Notes: a model not told the origin generated them from the sequence alone. DNA of 64,000 nucleotides from Candidatus Thiodiazotropha sp. (GCA_023838465.1 JAIVEQ010000020.1:1-64000); one strand, 5' to 3'; shown: positions 28,449 through 38,791, counted from the stretch's first letter. A program made the numbers and translations.

Positions 28449-28562
28449 TTATCTTGTGGAGTCCTGCCTTGGTCCAATCTTCATCCGTCACTGCGGGTTT
28501 GTCTGAGACTCCGTTCCCAAACCGGTCAACTACCTGTCATGACAGCTCCTGGATAATATGTA

Positions 28563-29501
28563 ATGTCTGAACCCCTGAAGATCATCTTTGCCGGTACGCC
28601 AGAATTTGCGGCAACCGCCCTCGCAGCCCTAATGACCACTCAGCACACTGTGGTGGCAGTCTACACCCAGCCGGATCGCCCAGCCGGTCGGGGCAGGAAA
28701 GTACAATTAAGCCCGGTCAAACAGTTGGCATTGGAAAAGGGTATTGAGGTACGTCAACCTCAGACACTTAAGGAGGAGGAGGCACAACAAGCGCTAGCGG
28801 CGCTGAATGCCGATCTGATGGTCGTGGTTGCTTATGGATTGTTACTGCCGCAAGTGGTGCTGGATGCACCGAGATTGGGTTGTATTAATATTCACGCTTC
28901 CCTGCTGCCCCGCTGGCGTGGTGCGGCGCCGATCCAACGGGCTATATTAGCCGGTGATAAGATGAGTGGCGTAACCATCATGCAGATGGAAGCGGGCCTT
29001 GATACAGGACCCATGCTGTATACACTGAAGACCCCGATTGATGATAACGACACGGGGGGTACCCTGCATGATCGCTTGGCCAGTTTAGGCGCCCAGGCAC
29101 TGTTGGCCTCACTGCCGGGTCTGGCTGATGGAACGCTACAGGCCGAATCCCAGGATGATAACCTGGCCAACTACGCCTCAAAACTCGATAAGCAAGAGGC
29201 GATGATTGACTGGTCGCAGTCAGCCGAGGCTATCGATCGACAGGTACGCGCCTTTAATCCCTGGCCAGTGGCTCAGTGCCGTTATGGTGACAAAGTGATG
29301 CGCATCTGGTGTAGTCAGCCTCTGTCAGAAGAGCGTGTCACTAAACCAGGCCAGGTCATGTTGAGTGGGAAATCAGGTATCGATGTGGCAACTGGACAAG
29401 GTGCTCTGCGTATCACAAAGCTGCAGATGCCTGGCAAGCGGGCCATGTCTGCGGCGGATTTTCTGAATGCCCACTCATTGGATGGCGTGGTGTTGAACTA
29501 A
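28563..29501 (+). CDS. fmt: methionyl-tRNA formyltransferase
   Basis: 312 residues, standard length. It transfers a formyl group from 10-formyl-tetrahydrofolate to initiator Met-tRNA. The N-terminal formyltransferase domain begins IIFAGTPEFAATAL and contains the catalytic HASLLPRWRGAAPI motif (about residues 110-123). The C-terminal OB-fold domain covers about 205-310 (RAFNPWPVAQ). It functionally pairs with the preceding def gene and overlaps rsmB by one base (TAATG). Confidence 0.97.
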   Translation: MSEPLKIIFAGTPEFAATALAALMTTQHTVVAVYTQPDRPAGRGRKVQLSPVKQLALEKGIEVRQPQTLKEEEAQQALAALNADLMVVVAYGLLLPQVVLDAPRLGCINIHASLLPRWRGAAPIQRAILAGDKMSGVTIMQMEAGLDTGPMLYTLKTPIDDNDTGGTLHDRLASLGAQALLASLPGLADGTLQAESQDDNLANYASKLDKQEAMIDWSQSAEAIDRQVRAFNPWPVAQCRYGDKVMRIWCSQPLSEERVTKPGQVMLSGKSGIDVATGQGALRITKLQMPGKRAMSAADFLNAHSLDGVVLN

Positions 29502-30829
29502 TGCCGGATGGGGCACGACACTCCACATCGAGATCTCCACGGCTGATTTCAGCTCGAATAATTCAGAAGGTGCTTGCTGGTCGCTCTCTTTCGGAGCTCA
29601 TACCTCAATACCTCAACGAGTTAGATGATTCCCGTGATCGAGGTCTGGTACAGGCGATCAGTTATGGCGTGATGCGGACCTATCCACGGCTGTTGCATCT
29701 TCAACGCCAGCTGATAGAGAAGCCACTGAAGCCCAAGGATCGGGATATCGAGGCACTGATCCTGATAGGGTTATATCAACTGCTCTATCTGCGGGTGGGC
29801 GATCATGCCGCTGTCCATGAAACGGCCGGAACAGCGAAACAGCTCGGCAAACGCTGGGCTGTCGGTCTAGTCAACGGTGTGTTGCGCAGTTTTATTCGGC
29901 AACGCAATACACTGCTGGAAGGGCTGCAGCGAGATCTTGAAACCCACTACGCCATGCCCAACTGGTTATTGTCAGCGCTACAATCACAATGGCCCGATAG
30001 TTGGCAGCTCCATGCGGAATCCCTCAATAAACACCCGCCATTGAGTATTAGGGTCAATCAACGTTTAAATTCTCGCGAGGCCTATATTGAACAGTTAAAG
30101 GCGTGTGGTATTGAGGCGGTTCCAATTCCAGTGGTGGAGACAGGTATCAATCTAATTCAGGCGATGGATGTGACTTCCCTGCCGGGTTTTACAGAGGGAC
30201 GATTCTCTGTACAGGATGGAGCAGCACAGTTAGCGGCTGAACTACTTGGCTTGGAAGCGGGTCAACAGGTGCTTGATGCCTGTGCGGCGCCTGGAGGTAA
30301 AAGCTGCCATATATTAGAGACAGAGTCCGAAGTAAGTTTGACAGCGCTGGATAGTGACTCGGATCGTTTACAACGGGTTGCAGAAAACTTGTTACGATTA
30401 CAACTCCATGCCCATTTACAGCAGGGGGATGCCGCTAATCTCCATGGGTCTTGGACGAAACAGCGATATGATCGAATCCTGCTGGATGTGCCATGCTCCG
30501 CTACTGGGGTGATCCGACGTCACCCGGATATAAAATATCTGCGTCGAGAAACAGATATTCCCAATCTGGTGAAGCAACAAGCAGCCATCTTGGATGCAAC
30601 CTGGTCGCTGTTGAAACCGGGTGGCGTGATGCTCTACGCCACCTGTTCAATTCTGCCGCAAGAGAACGAACTACAATTGGAGGATTTTATCGCCAGGCAG
30701 CGTGATGTGGTGGAAGATGTCATCGATGCGGTCTGGGGGGAGCCTCGGTCGGTAGGGCGTCAGATTGCGCCTGGAGAATGGGATCTGGACGGTTTTTTCT
30801 ATGCGCGCCTGGTAAAAAAATCAGCATGA
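29501..30829 (+). CDS. rsmB: 16S rRNA (cytosine-967-C5) methyltransferase RsmB
   Basis: 442 residues, normal for RsmB/Sun. The N-terminal NusB-like RNA-binding domain covers about residues 15-145. The Rossmann methyltransferase domain has the SAM-binding VLDACAAPGGKSCHIL motif (about 261-276), the DVPCSATGVIRRHPDIK motif and the YATCSILPQEN motif that carry the two cysteines typical of m5C enzymes. The start overlaps fmt by one base and the stop overlaps the DUF4390 gene by 4 bases, indicating one transcript. Confidence 0.96.
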   Translation: MPDGARHSTSRSPRLISARIIQKVLAGRSLSELIPQYLNELDDSRDRGLVQAISYGVMRTYPRLLHLQRQLIEKPLKPKDRDIEALILIGLYQLLYLRVGDHAAVHETAGTAKQLGKRWAVGLVNGVLRSFIRQRNTLLEGLQRDLETHYAMPNWLLSALQSQWPDSWQLHAESLNKHPPLSIRVNQRLNSREAYIEQLKACGIEAVPIPVVETGINLIQAMDVTSLPGFTEGRFSVQDGAAQLAAELLGLEAGQQVLDACAAPGGKSCHILETESEVSLTALDSDSDRLQRVAENLLRLQLHAHLQQGDAANLHGSWTKQRYDRILLDVPCSATGVIRRHPDIKYLRRETDIPNLVKQQAAILDATWSLLKPGGVMLYATCSILPQENELQLEDFIARQRDVVEDVIDAVWGEPRSVGRQIAPGEWDLDGFFYARLVKKSA

Positions 30830-31374
30830 ACAGGGGTCCAGTCTGGTTATTGTTACTACTGCTGTGGTCGGCAGGGGGCGAGGCTGCCAGTTTTGCTGTC
30901 AAGGAGGTACAAATAACTCATACGGGTAACGACTATTTACTGAACGCCCGTATTGATTACCAGCTGAGCGATCAAGCCCATGAAGCACTCAACAATGGTG
31001 TGCCTCTGACCTTGAAGGTGCAACTGGTAGTGGAGAAGGTTTGGCGGAGTTTTTGGGAGCAGGGTCCTTTTGAACAGACGTTGAGTTTTCAGATTCGCTA
31101 CCATGCCTTGACGGAACTCTACCGTGTGGTGGATAAGCAGACTGGAGAGGAACAAAACTTTGTCACCCAGGATGCTGCGCTATATGCATTGGGGGAGATA
31201 AACAATTTGCGTTTGGTCAGATTGACGCAACTGACAGCCGGTGAGGCCTACCAGCTTCGATTGCGAGCAGATCTCGATATTGAATCTTTACCCTTGCCGT
31301 TGCAACCGTTGGCCTATTTAGGCCAGGGTTGGAAATTGACAACAGGATGGTCCCTATGGCCCCTTCAACCTTGA
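30826..31374 (+). CDS. DUF4390 domain protein, secreted
   Basis: 182-residue exported protein of the DUF4390 family, whose gene regularly lies between rsmB and ntrY-like kinase genes in beta- and gammaproteobacteria. The ATG at 30826 overlaps the rsmB stop (ATGA). A signal peptide covers about residues 1-21 (cleavage after GEAA). The body is beta-rich and ends with LQPLAYLGQGWKLTTGWSLWPLQP, typical of the family C-terminus. Function is unknown; co-transcription with the kinase suggests envelope signalling, which is inference. Confidence 0.88.
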   Translation: MNRGPVWLLLLLLWSAGGEAASFAVKEVQITHTGNDYLLNARIDYQLSDQAHEALNNGVPLTLKVQLVVEKVWRSFWEQGPFEQTLSFQIRYHALTELYRVVDKQTGEEQNFVTQDAALYALGEINNLRLVRLTQLTAGEAYQLRLRADLDIESLPLPLQPLAYLGQGWKLTTGWSLWPLQP

Positions 31375-33527
31375 GTCGATTGCGATTAGGCGGTCTCTCT
31401 GTTGGCCTGCTGCTGATTCTATTGTTGGTGAGTCTGCACCTGATGAGCAGTGCGGTGCAGAATTCTGCAGAATTGAGCCGCTTTTTCGTCCCCTTGTTAA
31501 TTTTCAACCTGGCCGGCATGTTCGTTTTGTTCGTGTTGATCACTTACAACTCGATTCGACTCATTCGTCAATATTTACGGCACAGCGCCGGTTCCCGCCT
31601 GACCCTGCGTATGGTCATGATCTTTACCCTCATTGCACTGACCCCGGTCGGGGTCGTCTATTACTACTCTTTCAGCTTCCTGCAGGGGGGTATCGACAGT
31701 TGGTTCGATGTGCAGATCGACCAGGCCATGGAGGATGCGCGAGACTTGGCTCAGGCTTCACTTTCACTCAATCAGCGAGTTTGGCTGAAATATACAGAGC
31801 AGCAATTGTTGAGTATTGCCGATACATCAGAGTCTGCCCTCTCCCTGACAATAGCAAAACTACGACAGCAGTCGGGGGCATTGGAACTCTCTCTCAGTGA
31901 TCTGAGTGGACAGATTATCGCCTACTCCAATGCGGTGGCGGACGAACTTGTGCCGGCCAAACCGGATGATTACATCATGCAACGCCTGCGTGAAGGAAAC
32001 AGCTATGTCGGATTGGCTAGAGAGAAAGATGAACTGATGATTCGGGTGGCAGTGGCCGATCCCTTGGGACGTCCCTTAATCATACAGGGGCTCTATCCTG
32101 CATCCGAGCGTGTCAGCGCTCTATCAGAGAAGCTTGAACTGGCCTATAACCGTTATAAAGAGCTCTCTTTTCTACGTCAATCGTTAAAACGTAACTTTTC
32201 ATTGACGCTCTTTCTGGTATTGATGTTTGCTGTACTCTCTGCCGTCTGGGCCGCTTTCTTTTCCGCCCGGCGTTTGGTGGCGCCAATTGCAAATATTGCG
32301 GCTGGTACCAAGGCGGTTGCAGAGGGTGATTATGATCGCCAACTGCCGGTTCCCAGGCGGGCCGATGAACTCGCATTTCTGGTTGCTTCATTCAATACCA
32401 TGACCCGGCGCATCCGTCAGGCCAGGGATCAGGCCGGACAAAGTCAACGGGAGGTTGAGGGGCAGCGGGCCTACTTGGAAACAGTATTGGCACGGTTATC
32501 ATCCGGTGTGCTGACATTCGATGCGCAGCATAAAATGCGTACTGCCAACCCAGCATCGGAGAAGATTCTGGGTATTGATCTGAAGCGTTTGGTTGACGTG
32601 CCAGTGCAGTCGTTAGCCCTTGAATCGCCTATTCTCAGGCAGTTTGTCGAAGGATTGGAGCTCCCGCTACGCCAGGTCGACGAGGAGTGGAGAGGTGAAT
32701 TGACCCTGTTTGGTGGCGAAGGGCGTAAGGTATTGATCTGCAGGACTACACCGTTTGCCCAACCTAATGGGCGTAAGGGACATATTGTGCTGATTGATGA
32801 TGTCACGGCATTGATCCGTGCCCAGCGGGATGCAGCCTGGGGTGAAGTTGCGAGGCGCTTGGCCCATGAAATTAAGAACCCTTTGACCCCGATACAGCTT
32901 TCGGCTGAGCGTCTGCGTCATAAATATTTAAAGACCATGGCGGAGCAGGATGCTGAGGTGCTGGATCGTGCAACCCATACAATTGTGCAGCAAGTTGAAG
33001 CGATGAAGAGTATGGTCAACGACTTTTCAGAATATGCCCGTCCATCACAAATGGATGCAAAACCGCTCAAGCTGGATAAGCTGATTGGTGAGGTTGCGGA
33101 TCTCTATCGCGGTAGCCGGAATGTTAAGTTTGATATTGATTTGATGGCCGATAAGGCCAGGGTTGAGGCCGATTCATTGCGTATCCGCCAAGTTGTGCAT
33201 AACTTGGTAAAGAATGCGATCGAAGCCCTGGAGGGGAGTAAAAAAGGAAAGGTATCACTCATCTCTCGGGTATTGAGCAGAGATGACCACCCCTACTACG
33301 AGATTCGTGTACAGGACAATGGTCCGGGCTTCCCTGAGGAAATGATGCAGCAACTATTCGAGCCCTATGTCACCTCCAAGACGAAGGGGACAGGACTGGG
33401 CTTGGCAATCGTGAAGAAGATTGTCGAAGAGCATGGCGGTATCATCTGGGCGGAAAACTGTAACAAAGGGGCCTGTATGGTCATGCAATTGCCGATGCTA
33501 TTGGACCTCGAGGAGAGTGAAGTATGA
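31356..33527 (+). CDS. ntrY: NtrY-like membrane sensor histidine kinase
   Basis: 723-residue sensor kinase from the ATG at 31356, which has AGGA upstream; 31347 is an alternative, and both overlap the DUF4390 gene. Three N-terminal membrane segments (about residues 10-30, 42-62, 80-102) are followed by a periplasmic region. A fourth TM lies near 285-305, then HAMP and PAS domains. The HisKA domain has His504 in AHEIKNPLTP. The HATPase domain has LVKNAIEAL (N box), DNGPGFPEEM (G1) and GTGLGLAIVKKI (G2). The layout is that of NtrY. It overlaps the regulator gene by 4 bases. The signal is unknown; nitrogen and redox roles are reported for relatives. Confidence 0.92.
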   Translation: MAPSTLSRLRLGGLSVGLLLILLLVSLHLMSSAVQNSAELSRFFVPLLIFNLAGMFVLFVLITYNSIRLIRQYLRHSAGSRLTLRMVMIFTLIALTPVGVVYYYSFSFLQGGIDSWFDVQIDQAMEDARDLAQASLSLNQRVWLKYTEQQLLSIADTSESALSLTIAKLRQQSGALELSLSDLSGQIIAYSNAVADELVPAKPDDYIMQRLREGNSYVGLAREKDELMIRVAVADPLGRPLIIQGLYPASERVSALSEKLELAYNRYKELSFLRQSLKRNFSLTLFLVLMFAVLSAVWAAFFSARRLVAPIANIAAGTKAVAEGDYDRQLPVPRRADELAFLVASFNTMTRRIRQARDQAGQSQREVEGQRAYLETVLARLSSGVLTFDAQHKMRTANPASEKILGIDLKRLVDVPVQSLALESPILRQFVEGLELPLRQVDEEWRGELTLFGGEGRKVLICRTTPFAQPNGRKGHIVLIDDVTALIRAQRDAAWGEVARRLAHEIKNPLTPIQLSAERLRHKYLKTMAEQDAEVLDRATHTIVQQVEAMKSMVNDFSEYARPSQMDAKPLKLDKLIGEVADLYRGSRNVKFDIDLMADKARVEADSLRIRQVVHNLVKNAIEALEGSKKGKVSLISRVLSRDDHPYYEIRVQDNGPGFPEEMMQQLFEPYVTSKTKGTGLGLAIVKKIVEEHGGIIWAENCNKGACMVMQLPMLLDLEESEV

Positions 33528-34894
33528 GTCGCGCCTATATCCTGGTTGTGGATGATGAACCGGATATCCGCAATCTGGTAAAAGAGATTCTGCAGGATGA
33601 ATCCTATGAGGTGGCGATGGCCGAAGATGGCAAGTCGGCACGTCAAGCACTGCGTGATCGAAAACCTGAGCTGATTCTGCTCGATATCTGGATGCCTGAT
33701 GTGGACGGTATCACCCTGCTTAAGGAGTGGGGTGAAGATGAAGGCCTACCCTGTCCGGTGATCATGATGTCGGGGCATGGAACGGTGGAGACGGCTGTTG
33801 AAGCGACACGGCTGGGCGCCTACGACTTCCTGGAGAAGCCCCTCTCCCTCGCTAAACTGCTATTGACTGTCGATCGAGCCCTTGAGGCTGAACAGCTGAA
33901 GCAAGAGAATGTCGGATTGAAGCGTCATGTCCATGCGGTGCATGAGCCTACCGGTAGGAGTCCTGTTATGCAGCGACTGCGTGAACAGGTGAAACGGATT
34001 GCGCTACACGACACCTGGGTGCTGGTAACCGGTGAGCCGGGCAGTGGACGCGAGACCCTGGCACGTTATCTCCACTCCCAGAGTGTGCGCCGTGATCGTC
34101 CCTTTGTAGAGGTCAATGTCAGTGCTATCGTCAAAGGAAACGCAGCTCAAGAGTTGTTTGGTAGTGAGAGTGATGGACGTATCCACTATGGTCGATTGGA
34201 ACAGGCTGTGGGTGGCACACTGTTCCTTGACGAGGTTGCCGATATGGACCTGGAGGCCCAGTCTCAACTGGTTGGGGCGCTGGATACCGGGCGCTTTCTG
34301 CGTGTTGGTGGCACCGAACCGGTCAGTATCGATGTACGTATCATAGCGGCTACTCAGCACATGCTGGAAGAGGCGGTACAGGAGGAGACTTTCCGTGAAG
34401 ATCTCTTCTATCACCTCAATGTAGTACCACTACATGTGCCGCCCTTGCGTGAACACGCGGAAGATGTGCCGGAGTTGTTGAATTTCTATATCGACTGGTA
34501 TGTGACCCATGAAAAGCTGCCCTATAGACACTTTACCGTGGGGGCGCAGAACACACTGCGCAACCACCCGTGGCTTGGCAATGTTCGCGAGTTGAAAAAC
34601 CTGGTGCAGCGTCTGTTAATCCTGGGTGCTGGCAATGAGATCTCTCAGGAGGAGGTGGATGCTGCATTGGGATCACCGGATATGGGTAGTGCGCTTGGTG
34701 GGCTGGAGTCCCTGGTCTCTTTTGACCAGCCGCTGAGACAGGCAAGGGAAGAGTTTGAAAAGGTCTACCTGGAGTATCAATTACGCCAGCATGAAGGGAA
34801 TATCTCGCGTATGGCCAAAGAGGTCGGCATGGAGCGCACCCATCTGTACCGTAAACTAAAATCCCTGGAGATCGAGTTTAAGGATAAACGCTAA
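33524..34894 (+). CDS. ntrX: NtrX-like response regulator with degenerate AAA+ core
   Basis: 456 residues: receiver domain (1-120, phospho-acceptor Asp54 in LILLDIWMPD), AAA+ domain (about 143-375) and a Fis-type HTH (about 415-452, MAKEVGMERTHLYRKL). The AAA+ domain is abnormal. The Walker A sequence reads GEPGSGRE, with Arg176 where the catalytic Lys should be. The GAFTGA loop that contacts sigma-54 is missing (ELFGSESDGRIHYGRLEQA). Walker B (GGTLFLDEV) and later motifs remain. It is therefore unlikely to activate sigma-54 in the usual way and may act as a DNA-binding repressor or sigma-70 regulator. Co-translated with the kinase; trkA starts at the next base. Confidence 0.92.
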   Translation: MSRAYILVVDDEPDIRNLVKEILQDESYEVAMAEDGKSARQALRDRKPELILLDIWMPDVDGITLLKEWGEDEGLPCPVIMMSGHGTVETAVEATRLGAYDFLEKPLSLAKLLLTVDRALEAEQLKQENVGLKRHVHAVHEPTGRSPVMQRLREQVKRIALHDTWVLVTGEPGSGRETLARYLHSQSVRRDRPFVEVNVSAIVKGNAAQELFGSESDGRIHYGRLEQAVGGTLFLDEVADMDLEAQSQLVGALDTGRFLRVGGTEPVSIDVRIIAATQHMLEEAVQEETFREDLFYHLNVVPLHVPPLREHAEDVPELLNFYIDWYVTHEKLPYRHFTVGAQNTLRNHPWLGNVRELKNLVQRLLILGAGNEISQEEVDAALGSPDMGSALGGLESLVSFDQPLRQAREEFEKVYLEYQLRQHEGNISRMAKEVGMERTHLYRKLKSLEIEFKDKR

Positions 34895-36268
34895 ATGAAA
34901 ATAATTATCCTCGGTGCGGGTCAGGTTGGACGTTCGGTGGCTAACGCGTTGGTCAGTGAAGCCAACGACATTACCGTGGTCGATCAGAATGCCCAGTTAT
35001 TGACGGAGCTGCAGAATCGACTCGATCTCGGTACAGTCAGGGGGCATGCCGGCCAACCGGATGTGTTGCGTAAGGCAGGTGCCGAGGATGCCGATATGAT
35101 CCTTGCCGTGACTAACAGTGATGAGACCAATATGGTTGCCTGTCAGGTGGCCTATACACTGTTTCATACGCCCACCAAGATCGCCAGGGTCAGAGCTCAG
35201 GGCTATCTCGACTATCCCAATTTATTTGATCAGAGTGCTGTCCCGGTGGATGTACTGATCAGCCCTGAGCAGCTGGTAACTGACTATATTCTCAAACTGA
35301 TCGAATATCCGGGCGCCCTTCAGGTTCTCGATTTTGCTGGCGGCCGTGTGCGCTTGGTGGTGGTCAAAGCCTATCATGGAGGTCCATTGGTCGGTAATGC
35401 ATTGAGTGCGCTTTACGAGCATATGCCCAATGTGGATGCCCGGGTGGCGGCGATCTACCGGGAGGGGGAGGTGATACAACCCAGGGGCGACACAGAGATC
35501 AAGGCCGAGGATGAGGTTTTTTTCATTGCAGCTGCGGAGAATATCCGTTCTGTAATGAGTGAATTGCGCAGGATGGAAAAGCCGTACAAACGCTTGATCA
35601 TCGCCGGTGGTGGCAATATTGGCAGACGGCTTGCCTCATCATTGGAACAAAAATACCGGGTCAAACTGATTGAGACCGAACAGGTAAGGGCCCGTGAAAT
35701 TGCCGAGCGACTCGATATGACGATCGTGTTGCATGGCGACGCAGCGGATGAGGATTTGCTGTTGGAGGAGAATATCGAAAACACGGATGTGTTTTGTGCC
35801 GTAACCAACGATGATGAGGCCAATATTCTCTCAGCCATGCTGGCCAAGCGATTAGGCGCAGCCAGGGTGATGGCACTGATCAATCGGCCTGCCTATGTGG
35901 ACTTGGTGCAGAGTGGCATCATCGATATTGCGATTTCGCCACAACAGGCAACCATTGGCACGCTGCTGACCCATGTGCGACGAGGTGATGTGGTACAGGT
36001 TCACTCACTGAGGCGTGGTGCTGCAGAGGCGATTGAGGCCGTCGCTCACGGTGATCGAAGTTCTTCGAAGGTGGTTGGTCGAGCCATTGAAGAGATCAAG
36101 CTGCCTAAAGGCACTACCATCGGTGCAGTAGTACGTGGTGATGAGGTATTAATTGCCCATCATGACACCATGATCGAGCGTGATGATCATGTCATTCTCT
36201 TTCTTGTGGATAAACGAAAAATCCGCGAGGTTGAAAAGTTATTCCAGGTTGGTGTGACCTTTCTTTAG
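34895..36268 (+). CDS. trkA: Trk potassium uptake system regulatory subunit TrkA
   Basis: 457-residue cytoplasmic NAD-binding gating protein of the TrkAH potassium importer. It has two RCK modules in tandem. The first has the Rossmann motif [10 protein letters not shown] (residues 7-16) and a TrkA-C domain near 145-225. The second has [10 protein letters not shown] (near 238) and a TrkA-C domain near 370-455. The start directly abuts the regulator stop, so it is expressed with ntrYX. Confidence 0.96.
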   Translation: MKIIILGAGQVGRSVANALVSEANDITVVDQNAQLLTELQNRLDLGTVRGHAGQPDVLRKAGAEDADMILAVTNSDETNMVACQVAYTLFHTPTKIARVRAQGYLDYPNLFDQSAVPVDVLISPEQLVTDYILKLIEYPGALQVLDFAGGRVRLVVVKAYHGGPLVGNALSALYEHMPNVDARVAAIYREGEVIQPRGDTEIKAEDEVFFIAAAENIRSVMSELRRMEKPYKRLIIAGGGNIGRRLASSLEQKYRVKLIETEQVRAREIAERLDMTIVLHGDAADEDLLLEENIENTDVFCAVTNDDEANILSAMLAKRLGAARVMALINRPAYVDLVQSGIIDIAISPQQATIGTLLTHVRRGDVVQVHSLRRGAAEAIEAVAHGDRSSSKVVGRAIEEIKLPKGTTIGAVVRGDEVLIAHHDTMIERDDHVILFLVDKRKIREVEKLFQVGVTFL

Positions 36269-36342
36269 CCACAAAAGTGGTGTTTCAACCGATTTTTTCC
36301 GGTTAATGCCTGAATTAGGTAGCTGACAGTAGGCTAAACAAC

Positions 36343-37794
36343 ATGCATCTGTTTGTAGTTCAACGAATTTTGGGTGTCTTACTGATGGTCTTCAGCCTCA
36401 GTATGTTGCCTCCCCTGGCGATTTCGCTATGGGTAGACGATGGTGCTCTGGTTGGTTTTACCGATGCATTCATTCTGACATTGGGTCTGGGACTGGCCTT
36501 CTGGGCTCCCGTTCGCAATCGCCACCAGGATTTGCGTGTACGTGATGGATTTCTGGTTGTGGTGATGTTCTGGAGTGTGTTGGGTCTGACAGGTGCGCTT
36601 CCTTTTCTGTTCACAGAAAATTCGAGCATGACCATTACCGATGCGGTATTTGAATCGGTATCGGGTCTTACCACTACAGGGGCTACGGTGATTATCGGTA
36701 TCGATCAGTTACCGATGTCGATACTCTACTACCGTCAGCAATTACAGTGGTTGGGTGGCATGGGTATCATCGTTCTGGCCGTGGCAGTTCTGCCTATGCT
36801 GGGTATCGGTGGTATGCAACTCTACCGGGCAGAGACCCCAGGGCCGGTTAAGGACAATAAGCTGACACCGCGTATCACCGAGACGGCCAAAGCACTCTGG
36901 TATATCTATCTTGGCTTAACCATCAGTTGCATGCTGGCCTATTGGATGGGGGGTATGAAACCCTTTGATGCACTTGGACATGCTTTCTCTACTGTAGCGA
37001 TTGGTGGCTTTTCCACCCACGATGAGAGTATCGGTTACTATGACAGTACCCTGATCGAGATGATCGCTGTTGTCTTCATGCTGCTCTCGGGCGCTAATTT
37101 CGCGCTCCATTTTCTTGCAGTGCGACGGCGGTCGCTGAAGACCTATCTTGAGGATTCTGAGTTTCGTGGCTATATAACAACCCTGGCTGTAGTGATTATC
37201 TCGGTCTCTGCGGCCCTCTATCTGATGGGTGTCTATGGGACCTGGGGAGAGTCTATTACCCGTGGTCTGTTTCAAGCTGTATCGATTGGCACAACCACAG
37301 GTTTTACCACCGCTGACTACTCATTGTGGCCTGGTTTTATATCTATTTTGTTATTGTTCTCAAGCTTTGTTGGTGGCTGTGCCGGCTCTACCGGTGGTGG
37401 CATCAAGGTGATTCGGTTCCTGTTATTGATCAAGCAGGGAGTGCGGGAGATCAACCGACTGATCCATCCGAATGCAGAGATTCCGATACGTATTGGGACT
37501 AAGACAATTCCCTGGCGTGTAGTAGAGGCAGTATGGGGTTTCTTTGCCCTCTATGTGGCGAGTTTTGGGGTGATGTATCTGGCGCTGGCGTCGACCGGGT
37601 TGGATCTGATGACCTCTTTCTCGGCAGTGGCGGCAAGTATCAATAATCTGGGTCCGGGACTGGCCGATGTGGGAGTGCACTATGCCAATCTCAACGATCC
37701 GGCCAAATGGATTCTATGTTTTGCTATGCTGCTGGGGCGCCTGGAGATCTTTACCCTGTTGGTATTACTGACGCCGGCCTTCTGGCGCAAGTAG
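36343..37794 (+). CDS. trkH: Trk potassium transporter membrane subunit TrkH
   Basis: 483-residue inner-membrane K+-translocating subunit with many hydrophobic segments. The four selectivity-filter loops of the SKT superfamily are visible as TTTGATV (near 105), STVAIGGFSTH (near 217), SIGTTTGFTT (near 316) and AAASINNLGPG-like (near 427). The intramembrane-gate glycine stretch GGCAGSTGGG lies near 346. It works with TrkA, encoded 74 bases upstream. Last gene of the def-to-trkH transcription unit. Confidence 0.95.
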   Translation: MHLFVVQRILGVLLMVFSLSMLPPLAISLWVDDGALVGFTDAFILTLGLGLAFWAPVRNRHQDLRVRDGFLVVVMFWSVLGLTGALPFLFTENSSMTITDAVFESVSGLTTTGATVIIGIDQLPMSILYYRQQLQWLGGMGIIVLAVAVLPMLGIGGMQLYRAETPGPVKDNKLTPRITETAKALWYIYLGLTISCMLAYWMGGMKPFDALGHAFSTVAIGGFSTHDESIGYYDSTLIEMIAVVFMLLSGANFALHFLAVRRRSLKTYLEDSEFRGYITTLAVVIISVSAALYLMGVYGTWGESITRGLFQAVSIGTTTGFTTADYSLWPGFISILLLFSSFVGGCAGSTGGGIKVIRFLLLIKQGVREINRLIHPNAEIPIRIGTKTIPWRVVEAVWGFFALYVASFGVMYLALASTGLDLMTSFSAVAASINNLGPGLADVGVHYANLNDPAKWILCFAMLLGRLEIFTLLVLLTPAFWRK

Positions 37795-37984
37795 GCAATA
37801 AATGGCAACTTTCGGCCAGGAGCAGGCATTCCTCCTGATTTTTTTGTGAATAACCGAGAATAACCAGTTGATGCAGTGATTGAAATTTCCCGTTTGACAC
37901 GCTGTTCGACGGATAGAAAGGTAATCAGGTGAGCAACACTGGCTCTGGATGATAGACGATTGAATGGGGGTAGTCGTTCTGAAA

Positions 37985-38791
37985 ATGTTTGGTCTGATCA
38001 AAAATAAACCGCTGCTGAATCAGGCTTCCACGGATTGGTTGCATGAGGCTTTTGGCTGGTCATTAAGAAACTTTAATGCCGGTTATTTTCATGCGGATAC
38101 CCGGCTTGTGTTGCCGACCAACGAGCACTTTCCAGGTGTGGTGGATAGTACGGAAGGTATGGCGAAGCTGATCTTTGAACAGGTTAAACGCTATGCCGGA
38201 GTCAGCCACTGGCCGACCTTGGTTATTGATCAAAACCAGTGTCCACTGATGGATCAGACACCGCTACTGTTACAAGGCGCTATCAGAGGCGAGGGTATAA
38301 AGGGGGGCGTTGTGAAAGATCAGTCGCAACGCCTGCCGATTCCCTATAACCCTCAGCAGATCAACAACCCGGAAGGGATGATCGCAAGCTTTGCGCACAT
38401 CCTTGCCTACTATCTGGGACAAATGAGTCAGCAGCCGCCTCCCGGGGGTGCTGATCAATGGCCGGAAACCACGGAACTGTTGGCTATCTTTATGGGCTTT
38501 GGTCTGATGTTCGCCAACAGCGCCTTCACATTCAAGGGTGGATGCGGTAGTTGTTATAACCCAAGTGCGGTCCGTCAGGCAGCACTCAGTGAGTATGAGG
38601 CGACCTATGCGCTGGCACTCTTTGCCGTATTGAAAGAGATCCCAAACGCAACGGTGGGCAGGCACTTGAAAAAGCATCTACGGGGGTTCTACAAAAAGGC
38701 GGTGAAGGAGATTCAAGTCAACCGGGATGGTCTGGCGGAGTTGATGAGCATCGGGCGGGAGCCCGCACCCCAGGCCGAGGCTGGGCTATGA
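37985..38791 (+). CDS. conserved protein of unknown function
   Basis: About 268 residues from the ATG at 37985 (MFGLIKNKPLL), or 275 from 37964; neither has a strong ribosome-binding site. No signal peptide or membrane segment is visible. The middle carries ETTELLAIFMGFGLMFANSAF followed by a GGCGSC cysteine pair and an alanine-rich helical end (YEATYALALFAVLKEIPNATV). The first of these loosely recalls a segment of minimal metallopeptidase-like proteins in which the HExxH-type site has been lost. This is a faint impression, not an assignment. The gene stands between trkH and a convergent operon, with 13 bases to the next stop. Confidence 0.7.
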   Translation: MFGLIKNKPLLNQASTDWLHEAFGWSLRNFNAGYFHADTRLVLPTNEHFPGVVDSTEGMAKLIFEQVKRYAGVSHWPTLVIDQNQCPLMDQTPLLLQGAIRGEGIKGGVVKDQSQRLPIPYNPQQINNPEGMIASFAHILAYYLGQMSQQPPPGGADQWPETTELLAIFMGFGLMFANSAFTFKGGCGSCYNPSAVRQAALSEYEATYALALFAVLKEIPNATVGRHLKKHLRGFYKKAVKEIQVNRDGLAELMSIGREPAPQAEAGL

